Shown here piece after piece: positions 1 to 5,315 of a stretch of DNA of 9,117 nt. The notes under the pieces were generated by a model. The model saw only the letters and a program-made list of their open reading frames with translations, was not told where the DNA came from and did not search any database. How positions within the stretch are numbered: position 1 is the stretch's first letter; each line of letters starts with the position of its first letter. A program made the translations under genes and the position numbers. The stretch comes from Gammaproteobacteria bacterium (GTDB taxonomy: Bacteria; Pseudomonadota; Gammaproteobacteria; DSM-16500): contig VFKI01000024.1 of assembly GCA_009885665.1 (NCBI GenBank), positions 1 through 9,117 on the forward strand. The letters run 5' to 3'.

Positions 1-45
1 ATCGAGGCAAAAATGGGTTTTAAAGCGCAGTTTACACGCAAGTAA
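1..45 (+). CDS. possible C-terminal tail of a truncated upstream gene
   Basis: The first reading frame is open from the window edge to a TAA at 43-45 and would encode a short basic tail ending FKAQFTRK. This could be the end of a gene that starts outside the window, but 14 codons are too few to recognise a family, and an open frame this short can arise by chance. The arms GTTTTAAA (17-24) and TTTAAAAC (53-60), followed by TTTTT at 63-67, could form a weak AT-rich terminator, which fits a gene ending here. Confidence 0.2.
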   Translation: MEAKMGFKAQFTRK

Positions 46-140
46 ATGAGCATTTAAAACACATTTTTAACGAAGAGTTATCAAAAAAGACGGATCCTTG
101 GAATGTCGGCTCCAGGGAAGGAGGCGAGGCAATACGCTCA

Positions 141-211
141 CTCCCCCTCTGACGCTCGTCAATGCAGTATGATGCGCACTTCACGCCTTCTACCCTATCT
201 TTTGTGAGATA
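141..211 (+). repeat. degenerate right half of the 139-bp MITE-like repeat
   Basis: This stretch matches the right half of the complete copies at 5080-5218 and, inverted, 2014-2152. It shares the right arm of the central hairpin (CTCCCCCTCTGAC), the following GCTCGTCAATGCAGT, and CTACCCTATCTTTTGT at 190-205. The terminus reads GTGAGATA instead of GTAATAGATA. Upstream of about 141 the sequence no longer aligns well: a TATC at 79-82 would give a 133-bp element, but the left inverted repeat and left hairpin arm are not recognisable. It is therefore a decayed or truncated copy. Confidence 0.8.
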
Positions 212-230
212 CGATCAGAATAGTTACAAA
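202..230 (+). promoter_or_regulatory. tentative promoter of the 268-1230 gene, -35 inside the MITE end
   Basis: TTGTGA (202-207) lies at the same place in the repeat terminus as the TTGTAA proposed as the -35 of hldE. It is followed after 17 bp by TACAAA (225-230). Each hexamer matches the sigma-70 consensus at 4 of 6 positions, so this is weak evidence. The parallel with the hldE promoter is the main reason to list it. Confidence 0.25.
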
Positions 231-267
231 TTATTCAAATAATACTAACGCTAATTAGGATAACAAT

Positions 268-1230
268 ATGCAATCAAGAGTAATATACGACCCATTAAGT
301 CCCGTTCCATCAACACCAGCCACCTATGATGATATCTCAATATTCAGTAACGAGCGCACTGACAATGACAATCACCTCGCCCAAAACCCGCCATCGTTCA
401 CCTTAACAAAGGGGTCTAAAGCGACACAGGATGCCTTAGAGATAGCCGAAATAATCTCGCTTAACACGGTATTTTCTTTATTATCCTGGGGTGCATTCAC
501 AGGTGATCGCCAAACATTCGCAACATGGGCGCCAGTATTATTTTGGGCAGTCATTGTCACCATGGATGTCAACGCCACAATACCCTTTATGCAAAACTGT
601 GTCATCGATACCGGCCCCTTCCCATATTGGAACTACGGCTATAAAGGTGCAACAGCTGCGCTCGCGACCGGCATTGTAATAGTAAACAACCTTTCGGCGG
701 AACTATTGGGTGGAGAAAAGATTAAATCGATTATCGTCCCAAGCGCGTTTATAGGCGTTATCGCTGCTAATGTCTTCCGCGAAAATTATTTTATGCAAAA
801 TCCGACCTGGACAAAAAGAATTCAAACAATTGTACCGAGTACTGCTATAGTCGTCGGCGTCAGTTCGCTGCTATGGCCCAGCAAGCGTGAACTCCCAATC
901 GTCGGGCTAGCGGGCGGCTTAACACAGCTAGTTATGAAAAGCTACGCAATTGCCAAAGATTATTACTGCACCAAGCAAGAGGCGCGGACTGTCTATAATC
1001 CACTCGATGAAGCAGCACAAGATCCCTCTTTAGAAATAAGGCCTGATCATTCCGCGTACCCACCTTCAAAGAATCAAAACTGGAACGTATTATCTCGGTG
1101 CTGTGGTGCACTCTTCTCGGCCAGCAACCCTACGACGCGGGAAAAAAATCAACTCGCAGCCGAAGAATCCCATTTAATATCAAACCGAAGAGCGATATCT
1201 CCGGAAAGAACTTACAATACTTACAATTAA
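268..1230 (+). CDS. unrecognised multi-pass membrane protein
   Basis: I do not recognise this 320-residue protein. The ATG at 268 is preceded by AGGA (257-260) at 7 bp spacing, a good ribosome binding site. Residues 1-58 are polar with no signal peptide. Hydrophobic stretches follow near 60-77, 84-105, 126-147, 155-170, 187-203 and 209-228, suggesting up to six membrane segments. The tail from about 230 is hydrophilic. Similar short motifs occur in both soluble ends: YDPLSP near residue 7 and YNPLDE near 243. The gene stands alone: a degenerate repeat copy lies upstream and a GC-rich palindromic repeat downstream. It is visibly more AT-rich than hldE or gmk. It could be an inner-membrane protein or, if the organism is an intracellular pathogen or symbiont, a secreted host-membrane effector, but nothing in the sequence decides this. 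Confidence 0.7.
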   Translation: MQSRVIYDPLSPVPSTPATYDDISIFSNERTDNDNHLAQNPPSFTLTKGSKATQDALEIAEIISLNTVFSLLSWGAFTGDRQTFATWAPVLFWAVIVTMDVNATIPFMQNCVIDTGPFPYWNYGYKGATAALATGIVIVNNLSAELLGGEKIKSIIVPSAFIGVIAANVFRENYFMQNPTWTKRIQTIVPSTAIVVGVSSLLWPSKRELPIVGLAGGLTQLVMKSYAIAKDYYCTKQEARTVYNPLDEAAQDPSLEIRPDHSAYPPSKNQNWNVLSRCCGALFSASNPTTREKNQLAAEESHLISNRRAISPERTYNTYN

Positions 1231-1265
1231 TGCAGTTCTCTGACGCTGCAAGTCCTTGCTTTTCT

Positions 1266-1350
1266 CCTCTCCCGCTTGCGGGAGAGGTCGTCAGACGGCG
1301 TAGCCGGCTGGCGGGTGAGGGGGGGCGGGCGTCGCCGGCTGGCGAAGGGT
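1266..1350. repeat. GC-rich palindromic intergenic repeat
   Basis: It begins with a perfect palindrome (1266-1287): CCTCTCCCGC, a 2-bp TT loop, then GCGGGAGAGG. A GC-rich stretch follows in which GCCGGCTGGCG occurs twice (1303-1313 and 1334-1344, period 31). The palindrome resembles short CTCTCCCGC/GCGGGAGAG intergenic repeats common in proteobacterial genomes. No T-tract follows on either strand, so it does not look like a canonical intrinsic terminator for the gene upstream. Confidence 0.65.
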
Positions 1351-1362
1351 GCCGAGCTATGA

Positions 1363-1390
1363 CAATAGTTACCCTTTTTCAATAGTTACC
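1363..1390 (+). promoter_or_regulatory. 11-bp direct repeat upstream of tpx, possible operator
   Basis: CAATAGTTACC occurs exactly twice, at 1363-1373 and 1380-1390 (period 17). It sits about 30-60 bp upstream of the candidate tpx -10. This could be a pair of regulator sites or a small tandem duplication. I do not recognise the motif. Confidence 0.35.
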
Positions 1391-1419
1391 AACTCGCCGC
1401 TTTTTTCAGCTTTACATAC

Positions 1420-1425
1420 TATACT
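1420..1425 (+). promoter_or_regulatory. candidate -10 box for tpx
   Basis: TATACT matches the sigma-70 -10 consensus at 5 of 6 positions and would start a transcript near 1432, giving a leader of about 66 nt before tpx. No convincing -35 hexamer sits 16-18 bp upstream, so the promoter would need an activator or the call is wrong. Confidence 0.3.
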
Positions 1426-1497
1426 CTAATTTGTAGCGCCTATGACGACACAACGCAGGCGCATCACTTCGATACATTGCAGCAGAGGAATATTGCC

Positions 1498-2010
1498 ATG
1501 ACTGCCATCCATGCAGGCAACCAAACTGTTGAAATTTGGGGAAAATTACCCAAAGTCGGTTCGTCAGCGCCAGATTTCCTGCTCACCACCCTCATGCTCA
1601 ACGACGTATCCCTCGCGCATTTTTCTGGCCAACCGATTGTCATGAACCTATTTCCCAGTCTGAATACCCCAGTTTGCGCATGCAGCGTGCTTGAGGTAGA
1701 GAAGCTCGCTTCGAAATATCCCGCGATTCATTTTTTATGCATTTCTGCCGATCTACCCTTCGCGCAAGAAATGTTTTGTAAATCTGAAGGCGTCACCGAG
1801 CGCATCACCCCATTATCCGTTTTCCGCGCACCGGCGTTTGGCAAAGTCTATGGCTTAGGGATTAAAACCGGGTCATTGCGCGGCCTACTGTCACGCGCCA
1901 TATTACTGATAGATGCACATAAAAAAATTGCCTATACCGAACATGTCGCCGATATGTTGAATGAACCTGATTATCTGTCGTTGGAAGCAGCTATTTGTGC
2001 GTTAGGATAG
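1498..2010 (+). CDS. tpx: thiol peroxidase (atypical 2-Cys peroxiredoxin)
   Basis: Tpx reduces hydrogen peroxide and organic hydroperoxides with electrons from thioredoxin. E. coli Tpx (168 aa) is periplasmic by some reports and cytoplasmic by others, and no signal peptide is visible here. The 170-residue product carries the peroxidatic Cys60 in NTPVC, the resolving Cys94 in the LPFAQ-x3-C context, and a conserved Arg133 (LSRAI), all at positions expected for the family. An additional Cys62 (CAC) lies two residues after the peroxidatic one. The ATG at 1498 is chosen over an upstream in-frame TTG at 1477 because AGAGGA (1484-1489) sits 8 bp before it and the length then fits the family. The gene is monocistronic: an inverted repeat copy begins only 3 bp after its stop, and the next gene has its own ribosome binding site. 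Confidence 0.95.
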   Translation: MTAIHAGNQTVEIWGKLPKVGSSAPDFLLTTLMLNDVSLAHFSGQPIVMNLFPSLNTPVCACSVLEVEKLASKYPAIHFLCISADLPFAQEMFCKSEGVTERITPLSVFRAPAFGKVYGLGIKTGSLRGLLSRAILLIDAHKKIAYTEHVADMLNEPDYLSLEAAICALG

Positions 2011-2013
2011 CAG

Positions 2014-2152
2014 TATCTATTACAAAAGATAGGGTAGAAGAACTGAAGTACGCAGCACACTGCATTGACGAGCGTCAGAGGGGGAGAATGGCGCTCTCCC
2101 CCTCTGACAACTCCCCCATCGCCAACATTTACCCTGCTTTATGTAGGGGATA
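2014..2152 (-). mobile_element. complete 139-bp MITE-like element, inverted copy
   Basis: Read on the minus strand this element runs TATCCCCTACATAAA ... TTTTGTAATAGATA and aligns over its whole length with the copy at 5080-5218 (about 90% identical by hand count, no length difference). The ends are imperfect 23-bp inverted repeats (16/23) of the form TATC-N3-TACA-N6-AGGGTA. The centre (2074-2108) is a perfect hairpin: a 14-bp stem GTCAGAGGGGGAGA and a 7-nt loop. It has no coding capacity. The TA at each end could be a 2-bp target duplication, as in IS630/Tc1-mariner-type MITEs. It begins 3 bp after the tpx stop, so a tpx transcript reading through would carry the hairpin at its 3' end. Confidence 0.85.
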
Positions 2153-2171
2153 CGGATAGTACGCCATCAAT

Positions 2172-2183
2172 ATCAATATTGAT
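2172..2183. promoter_or_regulatory. 12-bp palindrome upstream of the effector-like gene
   Basis: ATCAATATTGAT is a perfect palindrome placed between the repeat element and the start at 2219, and ATCAAT occurs once more directly before it (2166-2171). It could be an operator or an AT-rich promoter part. No well-spaced sigma-70 hexamers were found around it. Confidence 0.3.
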
Positions 2184-2218
2184 CACACAATGTCCAGCCT
2201 TAACCGGAGAAAATTTCG

Positions 2219-3709
2219 ATGTTAAATAGAAATGATCGACTCCAAGAAATGGCCAAAAAAATTAACGAACATGGACTGCGCGGTTTGCGAAAAATGTTTG
2301 AAGACATGAACATTGAAAACACCTACGCTGTTAACGATGCCAGTCGATTTAAGAAGCTGATTCCCGACGAAGTCAAAGCTGCCGTATTAGCACTCGCCAA
2401 TCAGTCTGATAACGCACCCCCACAGATCGGTATGGCTGGCGCAGGCTTGATTGACGGAAAGCTTTCTTGGGAAACGATAAAAGAAACAGCAAAAAAAACA
2501 GTAATCAATAAAAAGGGTGTTTGTCATCTATTTGCGCAACTGGGTGCGTATTCCGCCATGCACTGGTTATGGGGAAATAATATTGCCGATTGGCGCATAG
2601 AAATTATTTCAGCTTCACGTAAAGGCAATCTAACCGGCGCTCACACCTATGTAAAATTAACCCTTTTTAATCCGCAGAAAAATAAATCTGAAGATTTTAT
2701 TATTGACCCTTGGGCCAGCGCGATGCAACGCGACCAATCATTTAGCTTATATCCCGTCCAATTTTACCCCTTAGACTATCTCGATAATCAAGCAGGTGAC
2801 TTAAAATTAACAACCATTTTTTCAGCAGCCAATGGCCGCCTTGATGATGACATTAAACCTGCCAATAAAGACGATATAGTCGCCATGGATCTTACGCAAG
2901 GAAATCGCTTAATTAGAGAATATATCCAACAAATCGAGTTACTCATTGATCAACTCACGCTTCTCAAAAATAAATCAGCGAATGAGAATGAAATGCTGCA
3001 AAAATTAACACAAGCTAAAAATACATTAAATTCTATGAACAATGACGAAACATTACCAGCCGAATTATTTGCAGAAAATATGCTCTCTTTACAGCCTATC
3101 ATTATTGCGGCCAAGCAAATGTTAGCCATCCCTACTGACATTGCTTCGCAACCCGTAATCGCACAAGCCCCCGCTGCCACTCGATCGACCCTTCGCATCG
3201 CTAGCACGCTCGCGTTTGCGGTGCTCGGCGCCGGGCTTGGCGTAGCCTTAATCGTCAGTGGCGTACTCGCTCCGCTCGGCATCGCTTTATTCGGCTTAAG
3301 CACGCTGACAACCAGTGCTATTTTATTCGGTGTGACAGGTGCGCTCTTGGGCGGCGGACTAGGCTCAACTGTCGGAACCGCCGTAGCTAAGATAGTAACG
3401 CCACCCAGTCAACAACAACCCAGCCATCTCGCGCATAACAACATCCATACCACGCCGCCCACCTCAACTGCATCGATACGCCATTTATTTCCCACCATTA
3501 CACCTAACACAACAACTACAAATCCAGATAAAGTACAACGCATCTCCGAACTAAGAAGATCCGCTGACGCATTACGCGCAGCTATATTTCATGCGCCAGG
3601 TGGTTTTTTTACGCGTACATCAGATGTAGGCGCCTTACGTCACGACGCCTTGCGCGATGCGGCTTTACATCACTCGCGTGATAGTTCACAAGGCCCTAGT
3701 CGTCAATGA
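2219..3709 (+). CDS. effector-like protein, possible Cys-His-Asp hydrolase domain plus membrane hairpin
   Basis: I do not recognise a named family for this 496-residue protein. GGAG (2206-2209) lies 9 bp before the ATG. Residues 99-166 show an arrangement found in transglutaminase-like and related cysteine-peptidase folds: KKGVC with Cys102, GAHTYV with His142, then FIIDPW with Asp163, so Cys-His-Asp is a candidate triad. Residues about 228-275 look like a coiled coil. Residues 326-360 and 364-392 are strongly hydrophobic and glycine-rich, consistent with a membrane hairpin. A Thr/Pro/His-rich linker (about 400-437) and a charged, His-rich tail follow. There is no N-terminal signal peptide. 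Such a modular layout is common in type IV-secreted effectors of Legionellales, but this is inference from architecture alone. The gene sits between two inverted copies of the same 139-bp repeat and is more AT-rich than its housekeeping neighbours, which suggests recent gain. Confidence 0.75.
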   Translation: MLNRNDRLQEMAKKINEHGLRGLRKMFEDMNIENTYAVNDASRFKKLIPDEVKAAVLALANQSDNAPPQIGMAGAGLIDGKLSWETIKETAKKTVINKKGVCHLFAQLGAYSAMHWLWGNNIADWRIEIISASRKGNLTGAHTYVKLTLFNPQKNKSEDFIIDPWASAMQRDQSFSLYPVQFYPLDYLDNQAGDLKLTTIFSAANGRLDDDIKPANKDDIVAMDLTQGNRLIREYIQQIELLIDQLTLLKNKSANENEMLQKLTQAKNTLNSMNNDETLPAELFAENMLSLQPIIIAAKQMLAIPTDIASQPVIAQAPAATRSTLRIASTLAFAVLGAGLGVALIVSGVLAPLGIALFGLSTLTTSAILFGVTGALLGGGLGSTVGTAVAKIVTPPSQQQPSHLAHNNIHTTPPTSTASIRHLFPTITPNTTTTNPDKVQRISELRRSADALRAAIFHAPGGFFTRTSDVGALRHDALRDAALHHSRDSSQGPSRQ

Positions 3710-3728
3710 GTCAATAATGTTTATTACC

Positions 3729-3791
3729 TATCCCCTACATAAACGAGTGCTCTGTACTTCAGTTCTTCTACCCTATCTTTTGTAATAGATA
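3729..3791 (+). mobile_element. internally deleted MITE-like element (63 bp)
   Basis: It keeps the left end TATCCCCTACATAAA (3729-3743) and about 45 bp of the right end, ending TTTTGTAATAGATA, but lacks the central hairpin (76 bp shorter than the complete copies). Its outer 38 bp (3754-3791) are a perfect inverted match to 2014-2051, and its left 15 bp match the inner end of that copy (2138-2152). The copy at 5080 differs from both at several of these positions, so this copy and the one at 2014-2152 are sisters. Confidence 0.85.
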
Positions 3792-3809
3792 TAGATCATA
3801 GATATAGAT
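3785..3809 (+). repeat. short tandem repeat at the MITE right end
   Basis: ATAGATATAGAT occurs at 3785-3796 and again at 3798-3809 (period 13). The first unit overlaps the last 7 bp of the repeat element. GTAATAG (3782-3788) and CTATTAC (3813-3819) also form an inverted pair around it. It fills the gap between the element and the acyP stop. Confidence 0.6.
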
Positions 3810-3826
3810 ATTCTATTACTTCACCG

Positions 3827-4114
3827 CTACTTCACCGCAAACCGCTCAAACACCAGCCACGCTTCTTCCTGTACGTCCACCGCTGTCACCTCCGCCAACT
3901 CAGGTCCTTGCCACAACCACGCACACAGCGCCTCCACTTTATCGCGCTCACCGCTCGCCAACACTTCAACGCGGCCATCCGGCAAATTTTTCGCCCAGCC
4001 CGTCACACCTAACGCCTTGGCTTTTTCTTGTGTTTTAGCACGATACCATACGCCTTGCACTTTGCCGCTGACAAAACAACGTCGCGTGATTTGCTCTGCT
4101 TGCCCGTCATTCAT
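3827..4114 (-). CDS. acyP: acylphosphatase
   Basis: Acylphosphatase hydrolyses the carboxyl-phosphate bond of acyl phosphates such as acetyl phosphate and 1,3-bisphosphoglycerate; its physiological role in bacteria is unclear. The 95-residue product has the family signature GKVQGVWYR, whose Arg25 binds the phosphate, and GWAKNLPDG with the catalytic Asn43. Both are in the usual spacing, and the length is typical (about 90-100 aa). The frame is open to 4159, but the start at 4114 is preferred: GAGG lies about 7 bp upstream and the signature then falls at its normal place near the N-terminus. The gene converges on the repeat-flanked unit and diverges from the lipid A acyltransferase gene, with only 43 bp between the two starts. 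Confidence 0.93.
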   Translation of the reverse strand: MNDGQAEQITRRCFVSGKVQGVWYRAKTQEKAKALGVTGWAKNLPDGRVEVLASGERDKVEALCAWLWQGPELAEVTAVDVQEEAWLVFERFAVK

Positions 4115-4143
4115 CCTTATACCTCTCATACCTATAAAACTGC

Positions 4144-4150
4144 TATCATA
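4144..4150. promoter_or_regulatory. overlapping divergent -10 boxes between acyP and lpxL
   Basis: On the plus strand TGC followed by TATCAT (4144-4149) is an extended -10 that would start transcription about 0-2 nt from the lpxL ATG at 4158. On the minus strand TATGAT (4150-4145) would start acyP transcription near 4138, leaving a leader of about 24 nt. Neither has a convincing -35. If both are used they cannot be occupied at once. Confidence 0.35.
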
Positions 4151-4157
4151 CCCTACC

Positions 4158-5072
4158 ATGCATAAAATACATTTATTTCTTAACCCACTCTATTGGCCGA
4201 TTTGGTTATGCCTTGGCCTGTTATGGCTGATCACCCGCCTACCCGATCGCGCTCAATTAATGTGTGGTAAATGGCTTGGCTGCCTGATTCGTTGTTGCAG
4301 CCGTAAACTACGCACCATCACGCAAACTAATCTCACGCTTTGTTTCCCCGAGCTCACATCTACCGCGCGCACTCAATTATTACGCGCCAATTTTCATAAT
4401 GTCGGTATCGGCATCATTGAAGCCGCGCGCGCTTTTTGGTTACCCACAGCTAAACTCTGCCGTCACTTTAACTTACAAGGTAGCGACAATATTGCCGCGG
4501 CGCATGCGCGTGGTAAAGGCGTATTGATTGTCGGTGCGCATTTCACTTGCCTTGAAATGGTCGGCCGCCTGTTTGCCTTACACCATGATTTTGCCATTAT
4601 ATATCGCCCACACAAATTAGCGGTGATGAACTTTCTCTACCATAAATTTCGCATGCAACACTACCATAACAGCATTCCACGCCAGGACATGCGCCGCGTT
4701 GTGCGCGCCCTTAAAAAAAATGAAGCGGTTTGGTATACCTATGATGTAGATGCCGGTCGCGACAGCAATAGTGTCTTCGCGCCTTTTTTTGGCATTCAGA
4801 CAGCATCACTCACTGCCTTGCCGCGTTTAACGCATATGACGGATGCAGCCATAGTCTTTATTCATTATCGTCGTAAACCGGGCAGTTTTGATTATGAGGT
4901 CACGCTTTCGCCACGACTCGAAAACTTTCCGACTGATAACGTCATCGCTGATGCAACGCGCTTGAATGCGCGACTGGAAACACAGATTCGCGCCCAGCCC
5001 GATCAATATATGTGGCAATACAAACGCTTCAAAACACGCCCACCCGGTGAAGCGCGCTTTTATCATAGTTGA
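4158..5072 (+). CDS. lpxL: Kdo2-lipid A acyltransferase, LpxL/LpxM family
   Basis: Enzymes of this family add a secondary acyl chain from acyl-ACP to Kdo2-lipid IVA or its acylated product at the inner membrane. The 304-residue protein has one N-terminal membrane anchor (about residues 8-27), then the catalytic H-x4-E motif as His128 and Glu133 in GAHFTCLE. It also has a DVDAG-SVFAPFFG segment and the C-terminal QYKRFKTRPPGE motif typical of LpxL. Length matches the family (about 300-320 aa). Which acyl position and chain it uses cannot be read from sequence, so the symbol is a family call. Longer in-frame starts would run back through acyP and are rejected. No Shine-Dalgarno sequence precedes the ATG, and a candidate extended -10 ends 8 bp before it, so a leaderless transcript is possible. 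It is followed by a MITE-like element. Confidence 0.92.
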   Translation: MHKIHLFLNPLYWPIWLCLGLLWLITRLPDRAQLMCGKWLGCLIRCCSRKLRTITQTNLTLCFPELTSTARTQLLRANFHNVGIGIIEAARAFWLPTAKLCRHFNLQGSDNIAAAHARGKGVLIVGAHFTCLEMVGRLFALHHDFAIIYRPHKLAVMNFLYHKFRMQHYHNSIPRQDMRRVVRALKKNEAVWYTYDVDAGRDSNSVFAPFFGIQTASLTALPRLTHMTDAAIVFIHYRRKPGSFDYEVTLSPRLENFPTDNVIADATRLNARLETQIRAQPDQYMWQYKRFKTRPPGEARFYHS

Positions 5073-5079
5073 TCGCCTG

Positions 5080-5218
5080 TATCTCCTACATACATTAGGG
5101 TAATGAGGAGCGATGGGGGAGTTGTCAGAGGGGGAGAGCGCTATTCTCCCCCTCTGACGCTCGTCAATGCAGTGTGCTGCGTACTTCATTCCTTCTACCC
5201 TATCTTTTGTAATAGATA
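5080..5218 (+). mobile_element. complete 139-bp MITE-like element, direct copy
   Basis: The element runs from TATCTCCTACAT to TTTTGTAATAGATA, with imperfect 23-bp terminal inverted repeats (17/23). Its central hairpin (5124-5158) is a perfect 14-bp stem, GTCAGAGGGGGAGA, with loop GCGCTAT. It is exactly as long as the inverted copy at 2014-2152. It lies 7 bp after the lpxL stop, and its right end runs into the hldE promoter region. No transposase is encoded, so movement would need one supplied in trans. Confidence 0.87.
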
Positions 5219-5235
5219 GGATTGCCTGATAGAAT
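5207..5235 (+). promoter_or_regulatory. hldE promoter P1 (MITE-borne -35)
   Basis: TTGTAA (5207-5212, 4/6 consensus) lies inside the MITE terminus. It is followed by a 17-bp spacer, a TG dinucleotide at 5227-5228 and TAGAAT (5230-5235, 5/6 consensus), i.e. an extended -10. The expected start is near 5242. Confidence 0.6.
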
Positions 5236-5256
5236 GGCTAAATTTTTTCGCATTTT

Positions 5257-5285
5257 TTGTAATAGATATGATTGCCTGATAGAAT
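5257..5285 (+). promoter_or_regulatory. hldE promoter P2 (duplicated copy)
   Basis: This is the same arrangement as P1 in the second 50-bp unit: TTGTAA (5257-5262), a 17-bp spacer with TG at 5277-5278, and TAGAAT (5280-5285). The expected start is near 5292, about 24 nt before the hldE ATG. Only a weak ribosome binding site (AGAG, 5308-5311) precedes the gene. Confidence 0.6.
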
Positions 5286-5315
5286 GGCTAAATTTTTTCG
5301 CATTTGTAGAGTCAT

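Larger units (their letters stand above)
5205..5304 (+). repeat. two tandem 50-bp repeats upstream of hldE
   Basis: 5205-5254 and 5255-5304 are direct tandem copies identical at 49 of 50 positions (G5219 versus T5269). The unit starts with the last 14 bp of the MITE right end (TTTTGTAATAGATA) and continues into unique sequence. The duplication therefore took place after the element inserted. Near identity suggests it is recent or maintained. Confidence 0.95.

Noticed and set aside
1363..1390. OxyR binding site upstream of tpx
   Set aside because: The ATAG elements lie in direct orientation 17 bp apart and lack the paired CTAT elements and spacing of the OxyR motif.
1997..2025. Outward promoter from the inverted MITE copy into tpx (antisense)
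   Set aside because: The -35-like TTGTAA is present at 2025-2020 on the minus strand, but the hexamer 17 bp on reads ACGCAC, which is not a -10.
4017..4157. Longer N-terminus for the lipid A acyltransferase
   Set aside because: The extension lies antisense within acyP and the known family N-terminus begins near 4158.
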